Part shown: one piece after another, positions 16,813 through 24,077 of the stretch
How positions within the stretch are numbered: the first letter of the stretch is position 1
How the letters are laid out: every line of letters starts with the position of its first letter
DNA from: an uncultured Ferrovibrio sp.
GTDB lineage: Bacteria; Pseudomonadota; Alphaproteobacteria; Ferrovibrionales; Ferrovibrionaceae
NCBI RefSeq assembly: GCF_937960835.1
Contig: NZ_CALGPC010000010.1
Location: 140,646-204,645 of the forward strand
DNA length: 64,000 nucleotides
Reading direction: 5' to 3'
The notes under the pieces: model-generated
What the model was told of the DNA's origin: nothing
The model's database searches: none
The model's input: the letters and a program-made list of their open reading frames with translations, nothing else
Program-made: the position numbers and the translations under genes

Positions 16813-17778
16813 ATGCGCAAACCGACCATCCTCGTGACACGCCGAATGCCGCCTGCCGTGGAGGCAAGGCTGAAACGGGATTACGACGCCCGGCTGAATC
16901 CGGACGACCGGATCTACAGCAGCGAGGAATTGATCGCCAAGGCGGCTGGCGCGGACGGGATGCTGATCTGCTCCTCCGACAAGATCACTCCGGAGGTGGT
17001 GGCCCATCTGCCGGAAAGCGTGAAGATCATCGCCACCTTCTCGGTCGGCTATGAGCATATCGACGTGATGGCCTGCGAGGCGCGCGGCGTGATCGCGACC
17101 AACACGCCAGGCGTGCTGACCGATGCGACGGCGGATATCGCATTCCTTCTCATCCTCGCCGCCGCCCGGCGAGCCTATGAAGCGCAGACCATGCTGCGCC
17201 AGGGGCAATGGACGGGCTGGCATACCACCATGCTGCTGGGCATCGACCTCGCCGGGAAACGCCTGGGCATCTTCGGCATGGGCCGAATCGGTCAGGCCGT
17301 GGCGCGGCGTGCCCTCGGCTTCGGCATGGAGATCCACTACCACAATCGCAGCCGCCTGCCGCAGGAGCTTGAGGCCGGCGCGACCTACCACCCCACCCTG
17401 GAATCCCTGCTGCAGGTCAGCGATGTCCTGTCGATCAACGCGCCCTCGACGCCGGAGACGCGCAACATCCTGAACGCCGAACGGATCGCCCTGCTGCCCG
17501 ACGGAGCTATCGTGGTGAACACGGCCCGCGGCGACATGGTGGACGATGCAGCCCTGATCGGCGCTCTGCGCTCCGGCAAGCTGCGTGCTGCAGGACTCGA
17601 CGTCTTCGCCGGCGAGCCGAACCTGAACAAGGAATACCTGAGCCTGCCGAATGCCTATCTGCTGCCGCATATCGGCAGCGCCACCATCGAAACCCGCGAC
17701 CGCATGGGCTTTACCGCGCTCGACAACCTCGACGCGGTGCTTCTGCACGGCAGGCCGGCGCCAAACCGTCTCTGGTAG
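16813..17778 (+). CDS. D-2-hydroxyacid dehydrogenase (glyoxylate/hydroxypyruvate reductase type)
   Basis: 321 residues from the ATG at 16813, five bases after GGAGG; the ATG at 16810 is too close. NAD(P)-binding motif GIFGMGRIGQAVARRA, catalytic Arg in NTARGDMVDD, Glu in GLDVFAGEP and His in LLPHIGSAT. These define the D-isomer-specific 2-hydroxyacid dehydrogenases. The first third matches the glyoxylate reductase/GRHPR type (SVGYEHIDVMAC, NTPGVLTDATAD). It should reduce glyoxylate or hydroxypyruvate in the cytoplasm. A weak CCGGCAG/CTGCCGG hairpin follows the stop. Confidence 0.92.
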   Translation: MRKPTILVTRRMPPAVEARLKRDYDARLNPDDRIYSSEELIAKAAGADGMLICSSDKITPEVVAHLPESVKIIATFSVGYEHIDVMACEARGVIATNTPGVLTDATADIAFLLILAAARRAYEAQTMLRQGQWTGWHTTMLLGIDLAGKRLGIFGMGRIGQAVARRALGFGMEIHYHNRSRLPQELEAGATYHPTLESLLQVSDVLSINAPSTPETRNILNAERIALLPDGAIVVNTARGDMVDDAALIGALRSGKLRAAGLDVFAGEPNLNKEYLSLPNAYLLPHIGSATIETRDRMGFTALDNLDAVLLHGRPAPNRLW

Positions 17779-17850
17779 GACATCGCCGGCAGGCGGCAAA
17801 AACTGCCGGATCTGCATAGTTAATAATGACGGTTTTCCGGCAAAATCGTC

Positions 17851-17867
17851 TGGCACATCGCTTGCTT
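17851..17867 (+). promoter_or_regulatory. sigma-54-type promoter of the GGDEF gene
   Basis: TGGCAC, then ATCGC, then TTGCTT. The invariant GG (17852-17853) and GC (17864-17865) are exactly 10 bases apart, and the surroundings match the -24/-12 consensus TGGCACG-N4-TTGCW with one change. A start near 17877 would leave a 25-base leader before the ATG at 17902. The activator site was not identified. Confidence 0.55.
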
Positions 17868-17901
17868 TAAAGGTGGCGAACGAAGTTTAGACAGTGTCGC
17901 C

Positions 17902-18633
17902 ATGACCCTTGCGATCCCTGCCAACGATACCAGGCCCAATCACTGGGCGACGACCGCGCATGATGCGCATGACGCGAATGCCCCCTCGCCCGGCTTTGCC
18001 AGCCTGGTGCTGCGCCTGCGGCTGGCGATGCGGCGCGATCCCGATCCGCGCAAGCATACGCTGATCGACCAGATCCTGACGGCGGCAGCGGAAAGCGAGC
18101 AGAAGCTGGTCGATCAGGCGGACCGCATCGCTGCGCTGGAAGCGTTGTCCACAACCGACGACCTGACCGGCTTGCCCAACCGCCGTGCCTTCCACCTGTA
18201 TATGGAAACCGAACTGGCGCGGGCGCGGCGCGAAAGCCGCGGCGGCGTGCTGGCCTTCATCGATCTCGATCATTTCAAGGCGATCAACGACCGGCTGGGC
18301 CATGCCGCCGGCGATGCCGTGCTGTGCCAGGTGGCCATGCGGCTGCGGCCTGCGGCGCGCGCGGCAGATTTCCTGGCGCGCCTGCATGGCGACGAATTCG
18401 TGCTGGCGCTTTCCGGCGCCCAGACCGAGCAGGCGGAAGCCCGCCTGGCCGATCTGGCCGCCCGCATCGAGCGGCAGCCGCTGCGGTTCGGCGATCACCT
18501 CATCCCGGTGGCACTCAGCTATGGCCTGACCGCCTATGACGGCAATAGCGAGTTGAATTCGCTGCTCCGCCGTAGCGACCGGGCGATGTACGACCATAAA
18601 CAGGCCAAACGGACGTCGCCTGCCCAGTCCTGA
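17902..18633 (+). CDS. GGDEF protein with HGDEF active-site variant
   Basis: 243 residues. An N-terminal stretch of about 80 residues without a recognisable sensor ends in a helix (LVDQADRIAALEALSTTDDLTGLPNR) that runs into a GGDEF domain. The signature is HGDEF (162-166): the first glycine is histidine. Metal- and substrate-binding segments FIDLDHFKAIND are intact, and an RxxD inhibitory site, RAAD (153-156), lies five residues upstream of HGDEF. It may be an active diguanylate cyclase of reduced activity or a cyclic di-GMP receptor. A sigma-54-like promoter precedes it. No strong ribosome binding site is seen. Confidence 0.85.
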   Translation: MTLAIPANDTRPNHWATTAHDAHDANAPSPGFASLVLRLRLAMRRDPDPRKHTLIDQILTAAAESEQKLVDQADRIAALEALSTTDDLTGLPNRRAFHLYMETELARARRESRGGVLAFIDLDHFKAINDRLGHAAGDAVLCQVAMRLRPAARAADFLARLHGDEFVLALSGAQTEQAEARLADLAARIERQPLRFGDHLIPVALSYGLTAYDGNSELNSLLRRSDRAMYDHKQAKRTSPAQS

Positions 18634-18714
18634 GCGTCCATCCTGAGCGCGTTGCCAGCCTGCCGCCTTCGGGCTAGAACCGGCTAAAGCCCCCTATAAA
18701 GGATGGAAGCCGCT

Positions 18715-19176
18715 ATGAGCCACGAAGCCCGCCTTGCCGCCCTGAAAATCGAACTGCCGCAGCCGGCCGCGCCGGCAGCGAATTACGTGCCCTATGTCAT
18801 CAGCGGCAACCTCGTTTTCGTTGCGGGCCAGATCACCATCTGGAATGGTGAGGTCCGCTATCTTGGCCGGATCGGCGAAACCCTGTCGGTTGAAGACGGC
18901 GTGGCGGCTGCCCGCCTGTGCGGCCTGAACATCATCGCGCAGGTCCGCGCGGCTTGCGGCGGCAATCTGGACCGGGTGAAGCGCTGCGTGAAACTGGGCG
19001 GCTTCGTCAATTGCACGCCCTCCTTCACCGAGCAGCCGAAGGTGATCAACGGCGCCTCCGACCTGATGGTCGAAGTCTTCGGCGAGGCCGGCAAGCATGC
19101 CCGCTTTGCCGTCGGCGCCAATGTCCTGCCGCGCGGCGTCGCCGTTGAGGTCGACGCGATCTTCGAAATTGAATGA
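18715..19176 (+). CDS. RidA/YjgF family protein (copy 1)
   Basis: 153 residues from the ATG at 18715, with GGAAG five bases upstream; an in-frame ATG at 18703 is weaker. RidA-fold signatures: LVFVAGQI, a long middle with GLNIIAQVRAACGGNLDRVKRCVKLGGFVN, and HARFAVGANVLPRGVAVEVDAIFE, where the Arg corresponds to the catalytic arginine of RidA but the usual following Ser is Phe. RidA deaminates reactive enamine/imine intermediates; the LSVEDG and long insert type belongs to a RidA subfamily of unknown substrate. A paralogue follows after 4 bases. Confidence 0.88.
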   Translation: MSHEARLAALKIELPQPAAPAANYVPYVISGNLVFVAGQITIWNGEVRYLGRIGETLSVEDGVAAARLCGLNIIAQVRAACGGNLDRVKRCVKLGGFVNCTPSFTEQPKVINGASDLMVEVFGEAGKHARFAVGANVLPRGVAVEVDAIFEIE

Positions 19177-19180
19177 TGCC

Positions 19181-19645
19181 ATGGCGGGCCAGATCGAAGC
19201 TCGGCTTGCCGCACTGGGCCTGACGCTGCCGCCGGCACCTCAGCCCGTCGCCAATTACGTCGGCTTTGTCGTCGTCGGCCGGGAAATCCATGTCGCCGGC
19301 GTCGGACCGACCTGGGGCCGGGAGGTGCGCCATAGCGGCAAGCTGGGCGCGCAGCTCGATGTCGCGCAAGGTTACGAAGCGGCTCGCCTCACGGCGCTGA
19401 ATCTTCTGGCGCATGCCAAAGCCGCCATAGGCGATTTGGATCGCATTACGCGCTGCGTGAAGCTGTTCTGCCTGGTCAATGCAGTGCCGGAATTCCTGGA
19501 CGGCACCAAAGTGGCGGACGGCGCGACGGATCTGCTGAACGATCTGTTCGGTCCCGACAAGCGGCCGGTGAGATCGACGACAACGGCGCCGTCGCTGCCC
19601 TTCGATATCGCCTTCGAAGCGGACGGCATTTTCCTTTTCGAGTAA
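19181..19645 (+). CDS. RidA/YjgF family protein (copy 2)
   Basis: 154 residues, start at 19181, four bases after copy 1. Aligned with copy 1 along its length (RLAALGLTLPPAPQPVANYV against RLAALKIELPQPAAPAANYV; NLLAHAKAAIGDLDRITRCVKLFCLVN). The arginine is kept in VRSTTTAPSLP, closer to the classical RidA RS pair. The GQI segment is replaced by GVGP, so the pocket differs from copy 1. The two may form hetero-trimers or have divided substrates; this is inference. Confidence 0.86.
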   Translation: MAGQIEARLAALGLTLPPAPQPVANYVGFVVVGREIHVAGVGPTWGREVRHSGKLGAQLDVAQGYEAARLTALNLLAHAKAAIGDLDRITRCVKLFCLVNAVPEFLDGTKVADGATDLLNDLFGPDKRPVRSTTTAPSLPFDIAFEADGIFLFE

Positions 19646-19656
19646 AGCGATTTCAC

Positions 19657-20409
19657 ATGAGCAAACGCGATCTTCCCAAGTGGCTGACAAAAACGCCGAT
19701 TGCGCATCGCGGTCTGCATGACATCGCCAAGGGCGTGCCGGAGAACTCCCTGCTCGCCTTTCAGAAAGCCATCGAGGGTGATTACGCCATCGAACTTGAC
19801 GTCCGCCTCACCGGCGACGGTCAGGTGGTGGTCTTCCACGATCCGGACCTGCGACGTCTCTGCGGCCGCGAAGGCATCGTGGCGCAGATACCGCTGGCGG
19901 AACTGAAGGAACTGACGCTGCTCGGAACCCAGGAAAAGGTGCCGAGCTTCCGCGACGTGCTCGATATGGTGAAGGGCCGTGTGCCGCTGGTCGTCGAAAT
20001 AAAGAAGGAAAAAGGCGAACCGGCGGGCATCCTGGACGCCAGCGTCGCCCGCATGCTGCAGCATTATCCGGGCCCCTTCGTGGTGCAGTCCTTCAATCCG
20101 CGCACCGTGAAGTGGTTTCAGAAGAACGCGCCGCAAATCGTGCGCGGCCAGATTTCAACTGACCTTGCCAACATGACCAAAGGCCTTAGCTGGTTCAGCC
20201 GGCTGCAGTTGAAACGCGCGCTGATGACCGGCTACGGCGAACCCGACTTCCTTGCATACGATGTCCGCGACCTGCCATCCGAGATTACGGCGGCGGCGCG
20301 GCGGCGCGGCCTGCCGATTTTAAGCTGGACGGTGCGGACCCCGGCCGAGCGCGCGCGTGCCGCAGCACATGCCGACAACATCATCTTCGAGGAGCTGTCG
20401 ACCAACTGA
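19657..20409 (+). CDS. cytoplasmic glycerophosphodiester phosphodiesterase
   Basis: 250 residues without signal peptide. GDPD motifs: AHRGLHDIAKGVPENS, AIELDVRLTGDGQVVVFHDPDLRRLCGR, VVEIKKEKG and the terminal ILSWTVRTPAE. UgpQ-like cytoplasmic enzymes hydrolyse glycerophosphodiesters to glycerol-3-phosphate. The LSWTVRTPAERARA end and the RGQISTDLANMTKGLSWFSR segment match the alphaproteobacterial form that lies next to RidA genes. It begins 11 bases after ridA copy 2 and its stop shares one base with the next start (TGATG). Confidence 0.92.
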   Translation: MSKRDLPKWLTKTPIAHRGLHDIAKGVPENSLLAFQKAIEGDYAIELDVRLTGDGQVVVFHDPDLRRLCGREGIVAQIPLAELKELTLLGTQEKVPSFRDVLDMVKGRVPLVVEIKKEKGEPAGILDASVARMLQHYPGPFVVQSFNPRTVKWFQKNAPQIVRGQISTDLANMTKGLSWFSRLQLKRALMTGYGEPDFLAYDVRDLPSEITAAARRRGLPILSWTVRTPAERARAAAHADNIIFEELSTN

Positions 20410-21596
20410 TGCCAGGGGCCACCGGACCGGCAGACACGATCACCATACGCAGCCTCAAGCGGGTATCAGACATACCCGCCGCGCGCTGGGATCGCTGTGC
20501 CGGGACCGAAAACCCTTTCCTCGCGCATGCCTTCCTCGATGCACTGGAACAATCGGGCTGCGTTACGCCGCGGACCGGGTGGCAGCCGATCCATCTGGTG
20601 GCCGAGACACCGGATGGCGAAATCGCCGGCATCCTGCCGCTTTATGTCAAAGGCCATAGCCAGGGCGAATACATCTTCGATCATGCCTGGGCTGATGCCT
20701 ATGCCCGCGCCGGCGGGAGCTACTATCCAAAGCTGTTATCCGCCGTCCCTTTCACCCCGGTGACAGGTCCGCGGTTTTTAGTCGCGCCCGGACAGGATTT
20801 CGCGGCCATTGCAGGCGCGCTGCTGCAGGGCGCCAAGGAAATTGCGCGCGAACACGGCCTTTCGTCTCTGCATGTGAATTTCCTGCCCAAGGCGCAGAGC
20901 GACTGGGCGCAGAGCGCAGGCATGCTGTTGCGGCTGGGCGAGCAGTTCCATTGGACGAATGACGGCTATCGCGACTTTGACGATTTCCTGGAGCAACTCG
21001 CCTCACGCAAGCGCAAGACGATCCGCAAGGAACGCCGCGAGGCGGTGGCGGCAGGCATCGACATCGTCACGCTTTCCGGCGGCGACCTGACCGACGAGCA
21101 TTGGGATGCCTTTTTTGGGTTCTACATGGATACCGGCAGCCGCAAATGGGGCCGGCCGTACTTAAACCGCGAGTTCTTCCGCCGCCTGCATGCCAGCATG
21201 GCCGACCGCGTGGTGCTGGTAATGGCGCGCCGAGAGGGCCGCTGGATCGCGGGCGCCTGGAACATGCTGGGTAGCGACACGCTATATGGCCGCAACTGGG
21301 GCTGTATCGAATATCACCCCTGCCTGCATTTCGAATGCTGCTATTACCAGGCCATCGACTATGCGATCCGCCATGGCCTGAAGCGTGTGGAGGCCGGCGC
21401 CCAGGGCGAACACAAGCTGGCCCGCGGCTATCTGCCCGTGCCGATCTACTCGGTCCACTGGCTGACCGATCCCGGCTTTCAGGCTGCGGTGGCGCGCTAT
21501 CTGGAAGAAGAGCGCGCCTATATGGAGGGGGTGATCGAGGCGCTGGATCAGCATTCTCCCTTCCGCCAGGCCGGTCCGCCGCCGGATAGCGATTAG
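20409..21596 (+). CDS. GNAT/FemAB-like (DUF482) acyltransferase
   Basis: 395 residues. DUF482/peptidogalycan-recognition type: NPFLAHAFLDALEQSGCV, EGRWIAGAWNMLGSDTLYGRNWGC and HFECCYYQAIDYAIRHGLKRVEAGAQGEHKLARGY are hallmark segments. The protein contains two GNAT-like domains as in FemAB enzymes that add aminoacyl groups to lipid or peptidoglycan precursors. True donor and acceptor are unknown. The ATG overlaps the GDPD stop, making it the fourth gene of a tight ridA-ridA-gdpd-gnat unit. Confidence 0.88.
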   Translation: MPGATGPADTITIRSLKRVSDIPAARWDRCAGTENPFLAHAFLDALEQSGCVTPRTGWQPIHLVAETPDGEIAGILPLYVKGHSQGEYIFDHAWADAYARAGGSYYPKLLSAVPFTPVTGPRFLVAPGQDFAAIAGALLQGAKEIAREHGLSSLHVNFLPKAQSDWAQSAGMLLRLGEQFHWTNDGYRDFDDFLEQLASRKRKTIRKERREAVAAGIDIVTLSGGDLTDEHWDAFFGFYMDTGSRKWGRPYLNREFFRRLHASMADRVVLVMARREGRWIAGAWNMLGSDTLYGRNWGCIEYHPCLHFECCYYQAIDYAIRHGLKRVEAGAQGEHKLARGYLPVPIYSVHWLTDPGFQAAVARYLEEERAYMEGVIEALDQHSPFRQAGPPPDSD

Positions 21597-21672
21597 CCCC
21601 CCAGAACTGCGCCAACGAATGGCGTGCATTACCGCGTCAGGCTAAGATAGCCCCGTAACACGGAGGGGTATC

Positions 21673-22107
21673 ATGACCAGCCTGCCGCATGATGCGGGAT
21701 GCATTTTCTGCAAGATCGTCGACGGCGAGGCGCCGAGCTTCAAGCTTTACGAAGACGAGCTCAGCTTCGCGATCATGGACATCAACCCCTTCAATCACGG
21801 CCATGCCCTGGTGCTGAGCAAGGGGCATTACGCCAATATCCATGAGGTAACGGACGACAGCATTTCGGCTGTGGCGCGCACCGCCAAGAAGATCGCTGCC
21901 GCCGTGAACGACGTGGTCAAGCCGGATGGCATCAACATCGTGCAGGCCAACGGCCAGGGGGCAGCCCAGTCCGTGCAGCATTACCATGTCCATGTGCTGC
22001 CGCGCCGCATCGGCGATAACGCCAGGCTGAACTGGAGCCTGACGCCCGGCGATCAGGACAGCATTGCCAAGCTGGCCGCCGATATCCGCGCGATCTTGAA
22101 GACCTAG
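21673..22107 (+). CDS. HIT family protein
   Basis: 144 residues. CIFCKIVDGEAPS at the N terminus and the histidine triad H103-x-H105-x-H107 in QHYHVHVLPR define the HIT (HinT-like) family: nucleotide hydrolases or transferases, acting for example on AMP-NH2-type substrates. GGAGGGG precedes the ATG. The stop overlaps the stop of the convergent permease gene by four bases (22104-22107). Confidence 0.93.
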   Translation: MTSLPHDAGCIFCKIVDGEAPSFKLYEDELSFAIMDINPFNHGHALVLSKGHYANIHEVTDDSISAVARTAKKIAAAVNDVVKPDGINIVQANGQGAAQSVQHYHVHVLPRRIGDNARLNWSLTPGDQDSIAKLAADIRAILKT

Positions 22108-23027
22108 CGCAGTTTCGGGTTCAGCGCGTCGCGCAGCCAGTCGCCCAGCACATTCACCGCCAGCACCAGCAGCACCAGGGTCAGCGCCGGGAAGAAGGTG
22201 ATCCACCACTCGCCGCTGAACAGGAAGCTTTGGCCGATGCGGATAAGAGTGCCGAGCGAAGGCTGGGTCGGCGGTACGCCGACGCCGAGGAAACTCAGCG
22301 TCGCCTCCGACAGCACCGCCAGAGCCAAGCCGACCGTGGCCAGCACCAGCACCGGCCCCAGCGTATTGGGTAGCACATGGCGCCAGACGATGCTCCAGGA
22401 CGGCAGGCCGATCACCTTGGCGGCGGCCACGTAATCCTTGTTGCGCTCGACCAGCGCCGCAGACCGCGCCACGCGGGCGAATTGCGGCCAGTCGGCAATC
22501 CCGATGGCGAAGATCAGCACGAAGATCGCGATCTCATGATGCAGGTCGCGCGGCAAAGCGGTACGCGCAATCCCGTCAATCATCAACGCGATCAGGATGC
22601 TCGGGATGGTTAGCTGGACGTCGGCGATACGCATCACCGCCACATCGAGCAGGCCGCCGCGATAGCCGCAAAGCACGCCTAGGAGCGTGCCGAAGACCGC
22701 TGCGAAGGCAATCGCCGCGAAACCGACCAGCAGCGAAATCCGGCTGCCGTAGAGGATCGTGGAAAACAGATCACGGCCCTGATCGTCGGTGCCCAGCAGG
22801 AAGTCGGCCGAACCGCCCTCGCTCCAGGCCGGTGGAGTGAAGGCATTCATCAGCCGCACGGCGCTTGGGTCGAACGGATTGTAGGGCGCGATCCAGGGCG
22901 CCAGGATAGCGGCGGCGATGATCACCAAAGCCACGATGGCGGCGATCACCACCGAGGGCGAACGGCGGAAGCTGTAGGCGATGTCGCTGTCATACCAGCG
23001 GCGCAGCGCGGTCGTGGCCTGGCTCAT
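22104..23027 (-). CDS. ABC transporter permease, DppC/OppC type
   Basis: 307 residues from the ATG at 23027, which overlaps the stop of the dppB-like gene (ATGA). A longer frame to 23498 is only an antisense-free shadow inside the upstream gene. N-terminal OppC domain with one helix (VVIAAIVALVIIAAAILAPWIAPYNPFDP), then five further helices and the EAA loop VARSAALVERNKDYVAAAKVIGLPSWSIVWRHVLPN. LSFLGVGVPPTQPSLG is typical. It forms a heterodimer with the DppB-type partner. No ATPase gene lies nearby. Confidence 0.92.
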   Translation of the reverse strand: MSQATTALRRWYDSDIAYSFRRSPSVVIAAIVALVIIAAAILAPWIAPYNPFDPSAVRLMNAFTPPAWSEGGSADFLLGTDDQGRDLFSTILYGSRISLLVGFAAIAFAAVFGTLLGVLCGYRGGLLDVAVMRIADVQLTIPSILIALMIDGIARTALPRDLHHEIAIFVLIFAIGIADWPQFARVARSAALVERNKDYVAAAKVIGLPSWSIVWRHVLPNTLGPVLVLATVGLALAVLSEATLSFLGVGVPPTQPSLGTLIRIGQSFLFSGEWWITFFPALTLVLLVLAVNVLGDWLRDALNPKLR

Positions 23028-24016
23028 GTCGCCTTCCCCGCCGCCTTGCTGCGGTCCAGACGCAGCCGCGGATCGATCACGAAATAGACCAGATCGACCG
23101 CGAGATTGAGCACGACGAACATGAACCCTACCATGACGAGATAGGCCGCCATCACGGGGATGTCGGCAAAGCCGACCGCCTGGATGAACAGCAGGCCCAT
23201 GCCCGGCCACTGGAAGACGGTTTCGGTGACGATCGAGAAAGCAATCAGCGAGCCGATCTGCAGGCCGATGATGGTGACCACCGGCATCAGCGTGTTCTTC
23301 AGCGCATGACGGAAATGCACAATCCGGTCGGTCAGTCCCCGGGCGCGGGCGAATTTGATGTAATCGGTGCGCAGGACCTCCAGCATCTCGGTCCGCACGA
23401 GGCGCAGCACCAGGGTGAGCTGATACAGGCTGAGCGTAATGGCGGGCATGATGATGGCAGCCCAGCCCGACTTGGTCAGAAAGCCAGTACTCCACCATCC
23501 GAGCGAGACCACCTCGCCGCGGCCGAAGCTTGGCAGCAGATCGAACTGCACAGAGAAGAGATAGATCAGGCCGATGCCGATCACGAAAGTGGGCAGCGAC
23601 ACGCCGACCAGGCTGGAGGTCAGCACGAAACGGCTCAGCCAGCTATCGCGCCGCAAGGCCGTGTAGATGCCGAGCGGCAGGCCGATGGCGATGGCCAGCG
23701 CGGCAGAGAGAAAGACGAGCTCCAGCGTCGCCGGTAGACGCTCCTGGATCAGCACCGAGACCGGACGCTTGAGACGGTAGGACAGCCCAAAATCGCCCTC
23801 CATCGCATTGCCGATGAAACGGGCGAACTGAACCAGAGCCGGATCGTCCAAGCCAAGCCGCTCGCGCAGCTCCTGACGGTCGGTCGTCGTGGCTTCCTGG
23901 CCGACCATGTTGTTGATCGGATCGCCGACATAATTGAACAGCAGGAACGCGACCAGCGCGACGGCAAGCATGACAGCCACCGCCTGGGCCAAGCGTCCGA
24001 TAACGTAACCGAGCAT
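23024..24016 (-). CDS. ABC transporter permease, DppB/OppB type
   Basis: 330 residues. First helix followed by the periplasmic segment, then five more helices, with the EAA-loop sequence VRTEMLEVLRTDYIKFARARGL and KNTLMPVVTIIGLQIG. ETVFQWPGMGLLFIQAV and the RLDRSKA end match the DppB family. Imports peptides or related solutes together with the DppC-type partner and the binding protein encoded just upstream. It follows the binding-protein gene by 61 bases that contain a strong hairpin. Confidence 0.93.
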   Translation of the reverse strand: MLGYVIGRLAQAVAVMLAVALVAFLLFNYVGDPINNMVGQEATTTDRQELRERLGLDDPALVQFARFIGNAMEGDFGLSYRLKRPVSVLIQERLPATLELVFLSAALAIAIGLPLGIYTALRRDSWLSRFVLTSSLVGVSLPTFVIGIGLIYLFSVQFDLLPSFGRGEVVSLGWWSTGFLTKSGWAAIIMPAITLSLYQLTLVLRLVRTEMLEVLRTDYIKFARARGLTDRIVHFRHALKNTLMPVVTIIGLQIGSLIAFSIVTETVFQWPGMGLLFIQAVGFADIPVMAAYLVMVGFMFVVLNLAVDLVYFVIDPRLRLDRSKAAGKAT

Positions 24017-24029
24017 GGGGCCCTATAGG

Positions 24030-24062
24030 AAAAATGCCCCGGCCGGTTGGGCCGGTCGGGGC
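24030..24062 (-). terminator. intercistronic hairpin after the binding-protein gene
   Basis: On the minus strand, GCCCCGACCGG pairs with CCGGCCGGGGC (one mismatch on DNA, a G-U pair when read from the plus strand), followed by ATTTTTCC. It sits between the substrate-binding protein and permease genes. Such hairpins commonly act as partial terminators or 3' stabilisers giving more binding protein than permease. Confidence 0.75.
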
Positions 24063-24077
24063 GCGTCGCACTGCGGC

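Noticed and set aside
22104..23498. N-terminally extended DppC (464 residues)
   Set aside because: The extension lies within the dppB-like gene in another frame; the real start overlaps the dppB stop as ATGA.
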